From the NCBI GenBank assembly GCA_019245275.1, contig JAFARW010000013.1:1-25575 (forward strand): a stretch of DNA of 25,575 nt, given 5' to 3'. Positions 7,439-16,486 of this stretch are shown piece by piece (position 1 is the stretch's first letter; each line of letters opens with the position of its first letter). A model generated the notes under the pieces. That model worked only from the letters and a program-made list of their open reading frames with translations. It was not told the origin of the DNA and did not search any database. Origin of the DNA: Vulcanimicrobiota bacterium (GTDB taxonomy: Bacteria > Vulcanimicrobiota > Vulcanimicrobiia > Vulcanimicrobiales > Vulcanimicrobiaceae). A program made the translations under genes and the position numbers.

Positions 7439-9385
7439 ATGATTCGCCGATCGATTCGCACCGTTTTCGTGAGCACGATGGCTTGCGCGTTGCTGGTTCC
7501 GCTCGCAACGTTGCCGGCCCACGCCAACCTGCCGCCGTTGATTCCGCGCGCCGTTCTCTTCGGTAATCCCGTAAAAGCCACGCCGGAAATTTCACCGAAT
7601 GGGCGTCTACTCGCGTACTTAGCGCCGGATCGGAATAACGTGCTCGGCATTTGGGTGCGCACGATCGGCCGCAGCGACGACCATCTCGTCGCGAGCGATC
7701 CGAAGCGTCCGATCCGAAATATCACCTGGCAAGAGGACAGCAAGCATATCCTCTTCGAGCAAGACAAAGCGGGCGACGAAAACTTTCACGTCTTTCAAAC
7801 CGACCTTGCATCACTACGTAAGCGCGACCTGACGCCCTACGCCGGCGTTCGCGCGGGCATCGATGACGTCGATCCGGCCTATCCGAACGTGATGCTCGTC
7901 GATATGAATCAGCGCGACAAGCGGCTCTTCGACGTCTACCGTCTCGATCTGCGAAGTGGCGCGCTCACAATGAATACGCAGAATCCCGGCAACGTTTCGG
8001 GTTGGGTCCCGGACAATTCGATGCACATCCGAGCCGCCGTTCAAAGCGACAACGACGGCTCCACGGAGATTCTCGTTCGCGATACCGTGACTTCACCGTG
8101 GCGGACGTTGGTGAAAGCATCCGCCGACGATAACCTAGCCCCTGAAGCGTTTTCGGCCGACAACTCGGCGCTCTACGTCTCGAGCAGCATCGGCGTCAAT
8201 GCGGCGCAATTGTTGCGCTATGATCTGCGAACTGGCCAACCGACGGTCGTCTACGCGGATCCAACGTTCGATGTCGGTGGTGTCGTAACCGACCCACATA
8301 CGCGCCATGTCTTTGCAGTCAACGTTGAGCGGGATCGTAGCGAGTGGCACGTCGTTGACCCATCGTACGCGACCGACTTTGCGACGATCGGCCGCATTCA
8401 CGCCGGCGATTTTGCATTCACGAGCTCGACAACGGATGGACAGCGTTGGGTTATTAGCTACGTCGTCGATAACGGCCCAGTCAGCTACTATGCGTACGAC
8501 CGCGGGACGAAACGCGGGAAGTTTCTCTTTGTATCACGCCCGGCATTGCTCAAATACACACTCGCTCACATGCAGCCGATCACGTACAAGGCGAGCGATG
8601 GGCTGACAATTCACGGCTATTTGACGCTGCCGGTGGGCGTTCCACCGAAGAACCTTCCGATGGTACTCTTCGTGCACGGCGGTCCTTGGGCACGCGACGA
8701 TTGGGGCTACAACTCCTACGCCCAATGGTTGGCGAATCGGGGTTATGCGGTCTTACAAGTGAACTACCGCGCATCGACCGGCTACGGCAAGCAGTTCCTC
8801 AACGCGGGCGATCGTCAGTGGGCCGGCGCGATGCACCAGGACCTGTTGGATGCAAAATCGTGGGCAGTTGCCCAAGGATACGCCGATCCGAATCGCGTGG
8901 TGATCATGGGCGGCAGTTACGGCGGATATGCGACTCTTGCCGGCGTTACGTTCTCACCGGATGCATTTGTTGCGGGCGTCGATATCGTCGGGCCCTCGAA
9001 CCTGAATACGCTACTCGCCTCCATCCCGCCGTATTGGTTCACGGGGCTTGCGCAGTTCCACAAACGGATGGGCGAAGATCCGACTTTCTTAGCCTCGCAA
9101 TCGCCGCTCTTCAAAGCGGATCAGATCAAAGTGCCACTCTTGATCGGTCAAGGCGCGAACGATCCACGGGTCAACAAAAGAGAGAGCGATCAGATCGTTG
9201 CGGCGATGCGCAAGAACAACAAGCCTGTGGAGTATGTCGTTTTTCCGGACGAAGGGCACGGCTTTGCACGGCCGCAGAACAATCGCCGCTTCAACGCCGC
9301 GGTCGAGGCATTCTTGGGGAAATATCTTGGCGGGCGCGTCGAGCCGGCATCGGCCGACGAGAGCATCGAAGCCTTCCTGCATTGA
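7439..9385 (+). CDS. Secreted S9-family (prolyl oligopeptidase / acylaminoacyl peptidase) serine peptidase
   Basis: This 648-residue protein has an N-terminal Sec signal peptide (about 1-29, ending LPAHA), a beta-propeller region (about 40-370) and an alpha/beta-hydrolase catalytic domain (about 380-630). The triad is visible: Ser493 in GGSYGGYA, Asp575 in GANDPRV and His607 in DEGHGF. FVHGGPW (411-417) supplies the oxyanion region. Such enzymes cleave short peptides or N-terminal dipeptides, here in the periplasm or outside. The gene follows meaB by 13 bp and precedes the mutase catalytic subunit by 21 bp, so it sits inside the methylmalonyl-CoA cluster without an obvious functional link. 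The exact substrate class (dipeptidyl or acylaminoacyl peptidase) cannot be read from the sequence. Confidence 0.92.
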   Translation: MIRRSIRTVFVSTMACALLVPLATLPAHANLPPLIPRAVLFGNPVKATPEISPNGRLLAYLAPDRNNVLGIWVRTIGRSDDHLVASDPKRPIRNITWQEDSKHILFEQDKAGDENFHVFQTDLASLRKRDLTPYAGVRAGIDDVDPAYPNVMLVDMNQRDKRLFDVYRLDLRSGALTMNTQNPGNVSGWVPDNSMHIRAAVQSDNDGSTEILVRDTVTSPWRTLVKASADDNLAPEAFSADNSALYVSSSIGVNAAQLLRYDLRTGQPTVVYADPTFDVGGVVTDPHTRHVFAVNVERDRSEWHVVDPSYATDFATIGRIHAGDFAFTSSTTDGQRWVISYVVDNGPVSYYAYDRGTKRGKFLFVSRPALLKYTLAHMQPITYKASDGLTIHGYLTLPVGVPPKNLPMVLFVHGGPWARDDWGYNSYAQWLANRGYAVLQVNYRASTGYGKQFLNAGDRQWAGAMHQDLLDAKSWAVAQGYADPNRVVIMGGSYGGYATLAGVTFSPDAFVAGVDIVGPSNLNTLLASIPPYWFTGLAQFHKRMGEDPTFLASQSPLFKADQIKVPLLIGQGANDPRVNKRESDQIVAAMRKNNKPVEYVVFPDEGHGFARPQNNRRFNAAVEAFLGKYLGGRVEPASADESIEAFLH

Positions 9386-9406
9386 CGCGTCGAAAGCAAC
9401 CACGCG

Positions 9407-11119
9407 ATGGCTAAACTGATCGACCGTCCGGCGAGCACGGACGGAGCGAAACCGGACCAGGATTTTTCGACCGAACGGCAGCGTTGGGAGAGCGCATCCG
9501 CGCGCGGTAAACAGCGCAAGGGCCCGGGTTCCGGCGCCGTTGATCGAACGATTTCCGATATTCCGCTGAAGGCACTCTATGAGCCGCAGGATCTAGAGAA
9601 TTTCGATCTCGCGCGCGACCTTTCGTACCCGGGACAATATCCGTTCACGCGCGGCATCCATCCGAACATGTACCGCGACCGACTCTGGACGATGCGCCAG
9701 TTCGCCGGCTTCGGAAATGCGAAACAAACGAACGAGCGTTACCACTTCTTGCTCGCGCACGGCCAGCACGGGTTATCGGTTGCGTTCGACATGCCGACGC
9801 TCATGGGGTACGACTCCGATGCGGGGCAGGCGCGCGGCGAAGTCGGCAAGTGCGGCGTCGCGATCGACTCGCTTGCCGACATGGAGCAGCTCTTCGACGG
9901 CATCGACATGGCGGACATAACGACGTCGATGACGATTAACGGTCCGGCGTCCATCGCGCTTGCACAATATGTCGCTGCCGCCGAAAAGAAAGGGATCCCG
10001 CGCAAAGCGCTCGGCGGAACGATTCAGGCCGACATCTTAAAGGAGTACATCGCGCAGAAGGAGTGGATCTTTCCGCCCCGTCCGCACATGCGCATCATCG
10101 TCGATATGATGCGTTTCTGCCGCGATGAGATGCCGAAATGGAATACGATCTCGATCTCCGGCTATCACATTCGAGAAGCCGGATCCACCGCGGTTCAAGA
10201 GCTTGCTTTTACCTTGGCTGATGGCTTTGCGTACGTTGAAGCCGGCATCAAGGCCGGGATGGACGTCGACTCCTTTGCGCCGCGTCTTTCTTATTTCTTC
10301 AACTCGCACATCGACTTCTTCGAGGAAATCTGTAAGTTCCGGGCAGCGCGCCGCATCTACGCGCGGCACATGCGCGAGAAATACGGCGCCAAAGATCCGC
10401 GCTCGTGGCAACTCCGTTTCCACACGCAAACGGCCGGTTGCAGCGCCACCGCTCAGCAGCCGGAAAACAACATCGTTCGCGTGGCATACGAAGCGCTCGC
10501 GGCCGTCTTAGGCGGCACGCAGTCGCTGCACACGAACTCGATGGACGAAGTGCTCGCGTTGCCCACGGAAAAGTCAGTCGAGATCGCACTGCGAACGCAA
10601 CAGATCCTCGCTTACGAAACGAACGTAACCAACGTCGTCGACCCACTCGGCGGCTCGTACTTCATCGAGTCGCTAACCGACGAAATGGAGAGGGAAGCCG
10701 AGCAGTATTTCGATCAGATCGAGCAATACGGCGGGGTGATCGAGGCAATTGAAGCCGGCTTCTTCCAACGCGAAATCGCCGACGCGTCGTATCGTTACGC
10801 GCGTTCGCTGGAAACCAAAGATCGAATCATCGTCGGCGTCAACCACTTCCAAAAGGAAGCTGAGCGGGAGATCGACCTGCTGCGGATCGGTGAAGATATC
10901 GAGCGCGGTCAAGCGAACGCCGTCCAGTCGGTGCGCGAATCGCGCGATCAAGCGAAAGTCGATGCGACACTGGCGCGCCTAAAGACGGCGTGCGACGATC
11001 CGAACGACAACCTTATGCCGCATCTGATTGACTGCGTCAACGCGTACGCGACCGAAGGCGAGATCGTCGAAGCGATGGTCGAGGTCTACGGTCGCTACAC
11101 TGAGCGCGCCGTCTTCTAG
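9407..11119 (+). CDS. Methylmalonyl-CoA mutase, catalytic (large) subunit
   Basis: This 570-residue protein is the TIM-barrel subunit of an adenosylcobalamin-dependent acyl-CoA mutase that interconverts (R)-methylmalonyl-CoA and succinyl-CoA. It lacks the C-terminal B12 domain, which is encoded by the next gene, as in the two-subunit archaeal type. Conserved blocks are YPFTRGIHPNMYRDRLWT (78-95), GLSVAFDMPTLMGYDSD (122-138), TSMTING (173-179), SISGYHIREAGS (249-260) and RFHTQTAG (337-344). Tyr89 and Arg229 (PPRPHMR) align, from memory of the Propionibacterium enzyme, with the residues that select methylmalonyl-CoA over isobutyryl-CoA, and Tyr253-His254 with the active-site Tyr-His. No Shine-Dalgarno precedes ATG 9407. 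Isobutyryl-CoA mutase is the main alternative. Confidence 0.93.
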   Translation: MAKLIDRPASTDGAKPDQDFSTERQRWESASARGKQRKGPGSGAVDRTISDIPLKALYEPQDLENFDLARDLSYPGQYPFTRGIHPNMYRDRLWTMRQFAGFGNAKQTNERYHFLLAHGQHGLSVAFDMPTLMGYDSDAGQARGEVGKCGVAIDSLADMEQLFDGIDMADITTSMTINGPASIALAQYVAAAEKKGIPRKALGGTIQADILKEYIAQKEWIFPPRPHMRIIVDMMRFCRDEMPKWNTISISGYHIREAGSTAVQELAFTLADGFAYVEAGIKAGMDVDSFAPRLSYFFNSHIDFFEEICKFRAARRIYARHMREKYGAKDPRSWQLRFHTQTAGCSATAQQPENNIVRVAYEALAAVLGGTQSLHTNSMDEVLALPTEKSVEIALRTQQILAYETNVTNVVDPLGGSYFIESLTDEMEREAEQYFDQIEQYGGVIEAIEAGFFQREIADASYRYARSLETKDRIIVGVNHFQKEAEREIDLLRIGEDIERGQANAVQSVRESRDQAKVDATLARLKTACDDPNDNLMPHLIDCVNAYATEGEIVEAMVEVYGRYTERAVF

Positions 11120-11139
11120 GCGCGCAATACTTTAAGTAG

Positions 11140-11544
11140 ATGCCGCGACCGCTTCGGATCATCGTTGCGAAGGCCGGCTTGGACGGACACGATCGCGGGG
11201 CCAAGGTGATCGCGCGGGCTTTGCGCGACGCAGGCATGGAAGTGATCTACACCGGCTTGTTTCAAACTCCGGAGCAGATCGTCCAGACGGCGATCCAAGA
11301 AGATGCGGACGGGATCGGCTTGTCGATCCTCTCCGGCGCGCATATGACGCTTTTCCCGCTAGTTGTCGAGCAGTTGAAAGCGCAAGGCGCGGGAGACATC
11401 GTCTTCTTTGGCGGAGGAACGATTCCGCCAGATGATGTGGCCGAACTCAAACGTTTGGGCGTTCAAGAAATCTTCACGCCCGGCGCACCACTCTCCGAAA
11501 TCATCGAATTCGTCAAACGTGAATGCGGCGCTCGCGTCGCCTAA
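11140..11544 (+). CDS. Methylmalonyl-CoA mutase, cobalamin-binding (small) subunit
   Basis: This 134-residue protein is a stand-alone B12-binding Rossmann domain, the partner of the preceding catalytic subunit. The base-off/His-on signature is present: Asp15-x-His17-x-x-Gly20 in LDGHDRG, SILSGAH for the Ser-x-Leu loop, and a glycine stretch FFGGGTIPP. His17 would be the lower axial cobalt ligand. The gap to the large subunit is 20 bp and to gltX 7 bp, so all are probably on one transcript. Length matches archaeal McmA2-type subunits (about 130-140). Confidence 0.94.
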   Translation: MPRPLRIIVAKAGLDGHDRGAKVIARALRDAGMEVIYTGLFQTPEQIVQTAIQEDADGIGLSILSGAHMTLFPLVVEQLKAQGAGDIVFFGGGTIPPDDVAELKRLGVQEIFTPGAPLSEIIEFVKRECGARVA

Positions 11545-11551
11545 CTAAATC

Positions 11552-13048
11552 GTGACGGTGCGCACACGCATCGCGCCGTCGCCGACGGGCGATCCGCATG
11601 TGGGCCTTGCGTACGTCGCGCTAGTCAACTATTGCTTCGCGCGAAAGGCGAACGGCGCGTTCATTTTACGAATCGAAGATACCGATCAGACGCGCAGCAC
11701 GCACGCATCCGAGCAGGCGATTCTCGAGGCGTTGCATTGGCTCGGGTTGCAGTGGGACGAGGGACCGGACGTCGGCGGCCCGCACGGTCCGTACCGGCAA
11801 ACCGAACGTTCCGCGCTTTACCAAAAGTACGCGCAACAGCTGCTCGATCAGGGCGATGCATTCAAGTGTTTCTGTTCGCCCGAGCGGCTGGAAGCCGTAC
11901 GCAACGCGCAGCGCGCGGCGAAGCAGCCCACACATTATGATGGGCATTGCCTCGATCTCTCCGCGCAAGAAGTTGCCGCAAAAGAGAAGGCCGGCGAGCC
12001 GTATGTGATTCGGATGAACGTCCCATCCGCAGGCGTATGCATCGTCAAGGACCTGCGGCGCGATCCAATCGAAATTGAGTGGCCCACCGTCGACATGCAG
12101 GTTCTCTTAAAATCCGACGGCATGCCGACGTACCACCTTGCAAACGTCGTCGACGACCACTTGATGGAGATCACGCACGTCATCCGCGGCGAAGAGTGGC
12201 TCAGTTCGGCGCCCAAACATCTGCTGCTGTATCGTTATTTCGGTTGGCCGGCGCCGCAGTTACTGCACCTTCCGCTCTTGCGGAATCCCGATCATAGCAA
12301 ACTTTCGAAGCGTAAGAATCCGACCGGTATCCTGTTTTACAAAGCGATGGGCTATCTGCCGGAAGCGCTGCTGAACTTCTTAGGACTATTGGCGGTACCG
12401 ACTCCGGAAGGCGAAGAGATGATGGACTTGCCCACGATGGTCGGGCGTTTCGATATCGCGCACATCTCGCTTGGCGGCCCGGTCTTTGACATCCCAAAAC
12501 TCGATTGGCTCAACGGGCGCTATCTCCGCGAGCGATTGGATCTGAACGGCTTCGAAGAGCGCGTGCAGCGTTGGGGGTTCGATTCCGATCGTCTGCGCCG
12601 TATTGCGACGCTCGCCCAGCCACGCATCGCTCGGCTCAGCGATCTCGGCCCGCTGCTGTCATTCTTCTTTGCCGGTCGCTTATCGCTGACGCCGGAGCTT
12701 ATACGCGACGGCAAACTCGACGAGGAGACACTGCGCAAAGTTCTCGCGATCGCGCGTTGGAACTTGGATGATATCGGGGACTGGAACATTACGACGATCG
12801 AGACGGCGCTGCGTAGCGTCGCGGCCATCCTCGGTAGAAAGTTTCGCGACATCGTGCGGCCGCTCTATGTTGCGGTGACCGGCAGCGCGGAATCGGTTCC
12901 GTTGTACGATTCGATCGAACTGCTCGGGCGAGATTTGACGCGCGAGCGGTTGCGGCACGCACTGCAACTGATCGGTACGCCGTCGGCGGCTGAGGAGAAA
13001 GCCTGGCGCGCACTGAGCGCCCCCGCGACTCCGGCCGGGGTTGGCTAA
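11552..13048 (+). CDS. gltX: Glutamyl-tRNA synthetase
   Basis: This 498-residue class I synthetase charges tRNA-Glu. The HIGH-type motif is PSPTGDPHVG (9-18), the KMSKS-type motif is SKLSKRKNPTG (249-259), and a Zn-ribbon-like CFCSP (107-110) with Tyr129 and Cys133 lies between them. The GYLPEALLNFLGLL segment and the anticodon-binding helical domain follow. Start is GTG 11552 or GTG 11558; both leave the active site intact. It begins 7 bp after the mutase small subunit and ends one base before the glmU ATG. Whether it is discriminating, or also charges tRNA-Gln for the amidotransferase route, cannot be read here. Confidence 0.95.
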   Translation: MTVRTRIAPSPTGDPHVGLAYVALVNYCFARKANGAFILRIEDTDQTRSTHASEQAILEALHWLGLQWDEGPDVGGPHGPYRQTERSALYQKYAQQLLDQGDAFKCFCSPERLEAVRNAQRAAKQPTHYDGHCLDLSAQEVAAKEKAGEPYVIRMNVPSAGVCIVKDLRRDPIEIEWPTVDMQVLLKSDGMPTYHLANVVDDHLMEITHVIRGEEWLSSAPKHLLLYRYFGWPAPQLLHLPLLRNPDHSKLSKRKNPTGILFYKAMGYLPEALLNFLGLLAVPTPEGEEMMDLPTMVGRFDIAHISLGGPVFDIPKLDWLNGRYLRERLDLNGFEERVQRWGFDSDRLRRIATLAQPRIARLSDLGPLLSFFFAGRLSLTPELIRDGKLDEETLRKVLAIARWNLDDIGDWNITTIETALRSVAAILGRKFRDIVRPLYVAVTGSAESVPLYDSIELLGRDLTRERLRHALQLIGTPSAAEEKAWRALSAPATPAGVG

Positions 13049-13049
13049 A

Positions 13050-14387
13050 ATGCTGCGCGCGATCGTGTTGGCAGCGGGCAAGAGCACGCGGATGAAAACC
13101 GCGCTGCCGAAGGTCCTGCATGAGATTTGCGGCCGGCCGTTGCTGTGGTACGTGCTCACCGCATTGCGTGCAGCGGGAATCAAAGATATCTATGTCGTCA
13201 CGAACCCCCAGCTGCACGAGCGCATCGGCGAGTTAGGCGTCGAGGGAATTCTGCAAGCCGAGCCACTCGGTACGGGTCACGCCGTGCAGATCGCATTGAA
13301 AAACTTGCCGATCGATAAGAGCGGCCAAATCCTAATCGCGTGCGGCGATATGCCGCTGGTTCAGGCCGAACTCTTTCGCGGGCTCATCGCGTCGCTCGGC
13401 GCCGATCGCAAAACCGCGCTCGCTCTGGTGACCGCCAGGATGCCGCTCCCGAGTGATTTCGGACGCGTCGTGCGGCGTGGCACGCACGTGCAGCGCATCG
13501 TCGAAGCGCGCGACGCGACAGTGGACGAGCTGGCCATCGACGAGATGAACGCCGGCATCTATGCGTTCGACGAAACGATCTTGCGTCAAGCGATTGGGTC
13601 GCTTCGCGACGATAACGCGCAGCGCGAGTACTATCTGACCGATACGGTCGATATGCTCGCGCGCAAGGGGGAGCGGATCGTGCCGGTCATTAGCGGCGAT
13701 CATCTGCACGTTCTCGGCATCAACGACCGGGTTGAATTGGCGCACGCGCGCAGCGAGATGAATCGCCGCCTATGCGAGCAGCATATGCGTGACGGCGTAA
13801 CGATCGTCGATCCCAACACGACCTATCTCGAGCCGGAGTTGACGCTCGGGCGCGATACGGTGATCTACCCGAACACGACGCTCGCGCGACTCAGCCGCGT
13901 TGGCGAGAGCTGCGTGATCGGGCCAAACGCGCGCCTTTCGGCAGCCGAGCTCGGCGCGCGTGTCACCGTTCAGAATAGCGTGATTTTCGATAGCACGATC
14001 GGCGACGAAGTTTCGATTGGCCCGTTTGCGCACATCCGCGGAAATGCGCGCCTTGAAGCCGACGTCCACATCGGCAATTTCGTCGAGGTTAAGAACTCGC
14101 ACCTAGCGGCGGGCGTCAAGGCGAGCCACCTCTCTTATATCGGTGATGCGACGATTGGGGAACGGACGAATATCGGCGCCGGCACGATCACATGCAACTT
14201 CGATGGACAAAAGAAGAATCGCACGACGATCGGCAAGGACGTCTCGATCGGATCGAATACATCGCTCGTCGCGCCGGTCACCGTAGGCGACGGCGCATTA
14301 ACCGGCGCGTCCTCAGTTGTGACGAAGGATGTTCCGGCCGGCGAGCGTGTCGCCGGCAATCCGGCTCGCCCGCTGCCAAAGAAGTAG
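13050..14387 (+). CDS. glmU: Bifunctional GlmU: GlcNAc-1-P uridyltransferase / glucosamine-1-P acetyltransferase
   Basis: GlmU makes UDP-GlcNAc for peptidoglycan in two steps. The N-terminal pyrophosphorylase domain shows LAAGKSTRM (7-15), ALPKVLH with Lys21, GTGHA (74-78) and the metal Asp100 in CGDMPL. The C-terminal left-handed beta-helix carries hexapeptide repeats, VKNSHLAAGVKASHLSYIGD and CNFDGQ (the family's NYDG block) for acetyl transfer. I chose ATG 13050, one base after the gltX stop, giving 445 residues; TTG 13041 in the same frame would add three residues and overlap gltX. Both lengths are normal. The TAG stop abuts the stop of the opposing decarboxylase. Confidence 0.95.
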   Translation: MLRAIVLAAGKSTRMKTALPKVLHEICGRPLLWYVLTALRAAGIKDIYVVTNPQLHERIGELGVEGILQAEPLGTGHAVQIALKNLPIDKSGQILIACGDMPLVQAELFRGLIASLGADRKTALALVTARMPLPSDFGRVVRRGTHVQRIVEARDATVDELAIDEMNAGIYAFDETILRQAIGSLRDDNAQREYYLTDTVDMLARKGERIVPVISGDHLHVLGINDRVELAHARSEMNRRLCEQHMRDGVTIVDPNTTYLEPELTLGRDTVIYPNTTLARLSRVGESCVIGPNARLSAAELGARVTVQNSVIFDSTIGDEVSIGPFAHIRGNARLEADVHIGNFVEVKNSHLAAGVKASHLSYIGDATIGERTNIGAGTITCNFDGQKKNRTTIGKDVSIGSNTSLVAPVTVGDGALTGASSVVTKDVPAGERVAGNPARPLPKK

Positions 14388-15803
14388 TTAGTGACGCGCG
14401 GCGTCGGTGACGGCGTCGAACAATTCACGCACGTCCTTGTCTGTCGTTCGCTGATTTGTAAAGCAAGCGCGTAGCGCGCGGCGGCCGTCGACTGTCGTTG
14501 CGGAGATGACGGCGCGTCCGCTCAGTTGCACCTCGATCGCGATCGCATCGTTTGCTGCATCCTGAGCATCCGGAGCGCCACGATACCGGAAGCAAACGAT
14601 GTTCAAACCAACGGGCGCCGCGAGTTCGAAATCCGGTGACGCCTCGATCAATTTCGCAAGGAGCTGCGCTTGTTCGCAGTTGCGCTCGATTGCGGCCGCA
14701 AGTCGTCGGGCGCCAAAGTGTTTCAGGGTGAACCAGATCTTCAGTGCGCGAAAACTGCGCGAGAGATCCGGCCCATAATCCGCAAACCACGGTTCTCCGG
14801 CGGCGAGACCTCGCTGCATGCGCGTAATGTAAGGACCTTCCGATGCGAACGTCCGGCGATGCATCGCGCCGTCGCGCACGAGAACGCACGCTGCATCGTA
14901 CGGCACATGCAGCCACTTGTGAAAATCGAATGCGATCGAGTCCGCGCGTTCGATCCCGTGCACGAAGTGTCGTAAACGCTCAGACAAGATCGTCATTGCG
15001 CCAAACGCCCCGTCAACGTGAAACCAAAGCTCGTTTTTCCGAGCAATCGCCGCCAAATCTTCGAGTGGATCGAAGGCGCCAACGTCAACGGTGCCGGCAT
15101 TGCCGACGACGATGAACGGCACGTTACCTTGAGCACGGTCATTTGCTATTGCCGCTTCGAGCAGCTTCAAATCGATGCCATGGCTGGCATCGATCGGGAG
15201 CACGCGAAGCGCATCCGATCCTAAGCCGGCCATCTCGAACGCTTTGCGAACGCAACTGTGCGTTGCCGCTGAGGCGTACCCGACGAGTGGCTGCGTGCGT
15301 TGGTCTAGCCCGCGTGCGCGAACGTCATGACCCAACTGCGAACTGCGTGCGACGAGAATTGCGACGAGATTGGCAAGCGAGGTTCCTGAAAGCAGAATGC
15401 CGCTGGCGGCTTCGCCGAATCCGAAAAGATCGCAAAACCATGCGATCACTTGGCGCTCGACATACACGGCGCCGTGGTCCCTGCCGCCAACGTTTGAGTT
15501 CATCGTGGAAGCAAGAAAGTCGGCAAGCGCGCCGGCAGGTGTGCCGCTGCCATGCACCCAGCCGAAGAAGCGTGGACTAATATTTCCCGTCGGGTAGGGC
15601 AGAATCAATTTACTGAATCGATCGTAGACGTTTGAAAGCGGCATCCCATCGATCGGGAGCGCCTCGCGCAGCGCATCCTTGACTTCCTGAGGAACGGGCT
15701 GCCAGGTGGGACGGTCGCTAACCGTTTTCAGGTAGTCGACAAGAGAATCAACGACGCGATGACATTCGGCTCGAAAGTCATTCCAGTCGGCTGGATCAAG
15801 CAC
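14388..15803 (-). CDS. PLP-dependent group II amino acid decarboxylase (aromatic / glutamate-type)
   Basis: This 471-residue fold-type I enzyme resembles the Dopa, tyrosine, tryptophan and glutamate decarboxylase family. Visible features are SGTSLANLVAIL (139-150), the ring-stacking His182 in ATHSC, HVDGAFG (262-268) with the pyridine-N ligand Asp264, and the Schiff-base lysine Lys296 in DFHKWLHVPYD. The HVDGAFGAM and FDFHKW forms differ from the common HVDAAYAG and DPHKW, so the substrate is not assignable; aromatic L-amino acids are most likely. The start is GTG 15803, with no good Shine-Dalgarno, divergent from thyX across 38 bp. No transporter or regulator lies beside it. Confidence 0.88.
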   Translation of the reverse strand: MLDPADWNDFRAECHRVVDSLVDYLKTVSDRPTWQPVPQEVKDALREALPIDGMPLSNVYDRFSKLILPYPTGNISPRFFGWVHGSGTPAGALADFLASTMNSNVGGRDHGAVYVERQVIAWFCDLFGFGEAASGILLSGTSLANLVAILVARSSQLGHDVRARGLDQRTQPLVGYASAATHSCVRKAFEMAGLGSDALRVLPIDASHGIDLKLLEAAIANDRAQGNVPFIVVGNAGTVDVGAFDPLEDLAAIARKNELWFHVDGAFGAMTILSERLRHFVHGIERADSIAFDFHKWLHVPYDAACVLVRDGAMHRRTFASEGPYITRMQRGLAAGEPWFADYGPDLSRSFRALKIWFTLKHFGARRLAAAIERNCEQAQLLAKLIEASPDFELAAPVGLNIVCFRYRGAPDAQDAANDAIAIEVQLSGRAVISATTVDGRRALRACFTNQRTTDKDVRELFDAVTDAARH

Positions 15804-15841
15804 GTCGCTTCGTTGCGGCTTCGTGAAGAAAAACGCCTGCG
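15804..15841. promoter_or_regulatory. Divergent intergenic region, decarboxylase / thyX
   Basis: This 38-bp gap between two divergent starts contains the direct repeat GCTTCGT at 15807-15813 and 15818-15824, 11 bp apart (about one helical turn). No clear promoter hexamers or ribosome-binding sites are visible, so the promoters must extend into the genes. Confidence 0.3.
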
Positions 15842-16486
15842 ATGGGCGAAACAGCCCGCATGCCGTGCCGTTTGATCTGGATCACGCCCGATGCTGAGCG
15901 ATTGATGGGCTACTGCGCTCGCGTCAGCAATCCCGAGAATCAAGAGAATCCCGAGGTTGCGAAGCTACTGCGTTTTTGCGTGAAGAATGCCCACTGGTCG
16001 GTCTTCGAAATGGCGGATTTGTGCATCGAGATCAAGACAACGCGCGCGATTAGCGCGCAGATCATTCGACATCGTAGCTTTCACTTTCAGGAGTTTTCGC
16101 AGCGTTACGCACCGATCGCCGACATCGAACGCGTTCATCCGCGCCGTCAGGATCCGAAAAACCGGCAATCCTCGCACGACGATCTGCCTGAAGAGACCTT
16201 AGCGTGGTTCCAACGTGCACAGGACGAGCATTTCAACGAAGCGCGGGCGCTCTACGATCAGGCGCTGGCAAAGGGAATTGCCAAGGAGTCGGCGCGTTTT
16301 TTGCTGCCGCTCGCTTCGGGTACGACGCTGTACATGAAAGGCACGGTGCGCGATTGGATCCACTATATTAATCTGCGCAGCGATCCAGGCGCTCAAGCGG
16401 AACATCGGCAGATCGCGCTGGCGTGCAAAGACATTTTCAGCGAACAGTTGCCGGCCGTCGCGCAGGCGCTCGGCTGGCGTGACTGA
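15842..16486 (+). CDS. thyX: Flavin-dependent thymidylate synthase
   Basis: ThyX methylates dUMP to dTMP using methylenetetrahydrofolate, NADPH and FAD, replacing ThyA. The family signature RHR-x7-S is present as RHRSFHFQEFSQRY (76-89), with Ser86 and Arg88 for dUMP. PRRQDPKNRQSS and DWIHYINLRSD with the C-terminal QAEHRQIA block complete the fold. Length (214) is typical. The usual first Ser of RHRxxS is His81 in this subtype. Start is ATG 15842, or ATG 15860 (MPCRLIW); neither has a Shine-Dalgarno. The TGA overlaps the ATG of the next gene by one base (TGATG), implying translational coupling. Confidence 0.95.
   Translation: MGETARMPCRLIWITPDAERLMGYCARVSNPENQENPEVAKLLRFCVKNAHWSVFEMADLCIEIKTTRAISAQIIRHRSFHFQEFSQRYAPIADIERVHPRRQDPKNRQSSHDDLPEETLAWFQRAQDEHFNEARALYDQALAKGIAKESARFLLPLASGTTLYMKGTVRDWIHYINLRSDPGAQAEHRQIALACKDIFSEQLPAVAQALGWRD

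Noticed and set aside
8686..9414. 242-codon open frame overlapping the S9 peptidase gene
   Set aside because: It is an Arg/Gly-rich shadow in another frame over the catalytic domain of the S9 enzyme; no motif or own start context.
15807..15824. Direct repeat GCTTCGT as an activator site for thyX or the decarboxylase
   Set aside because: Two 7-bp copies in a 38-bp gap could be chance; only noted in the intergenic entry.
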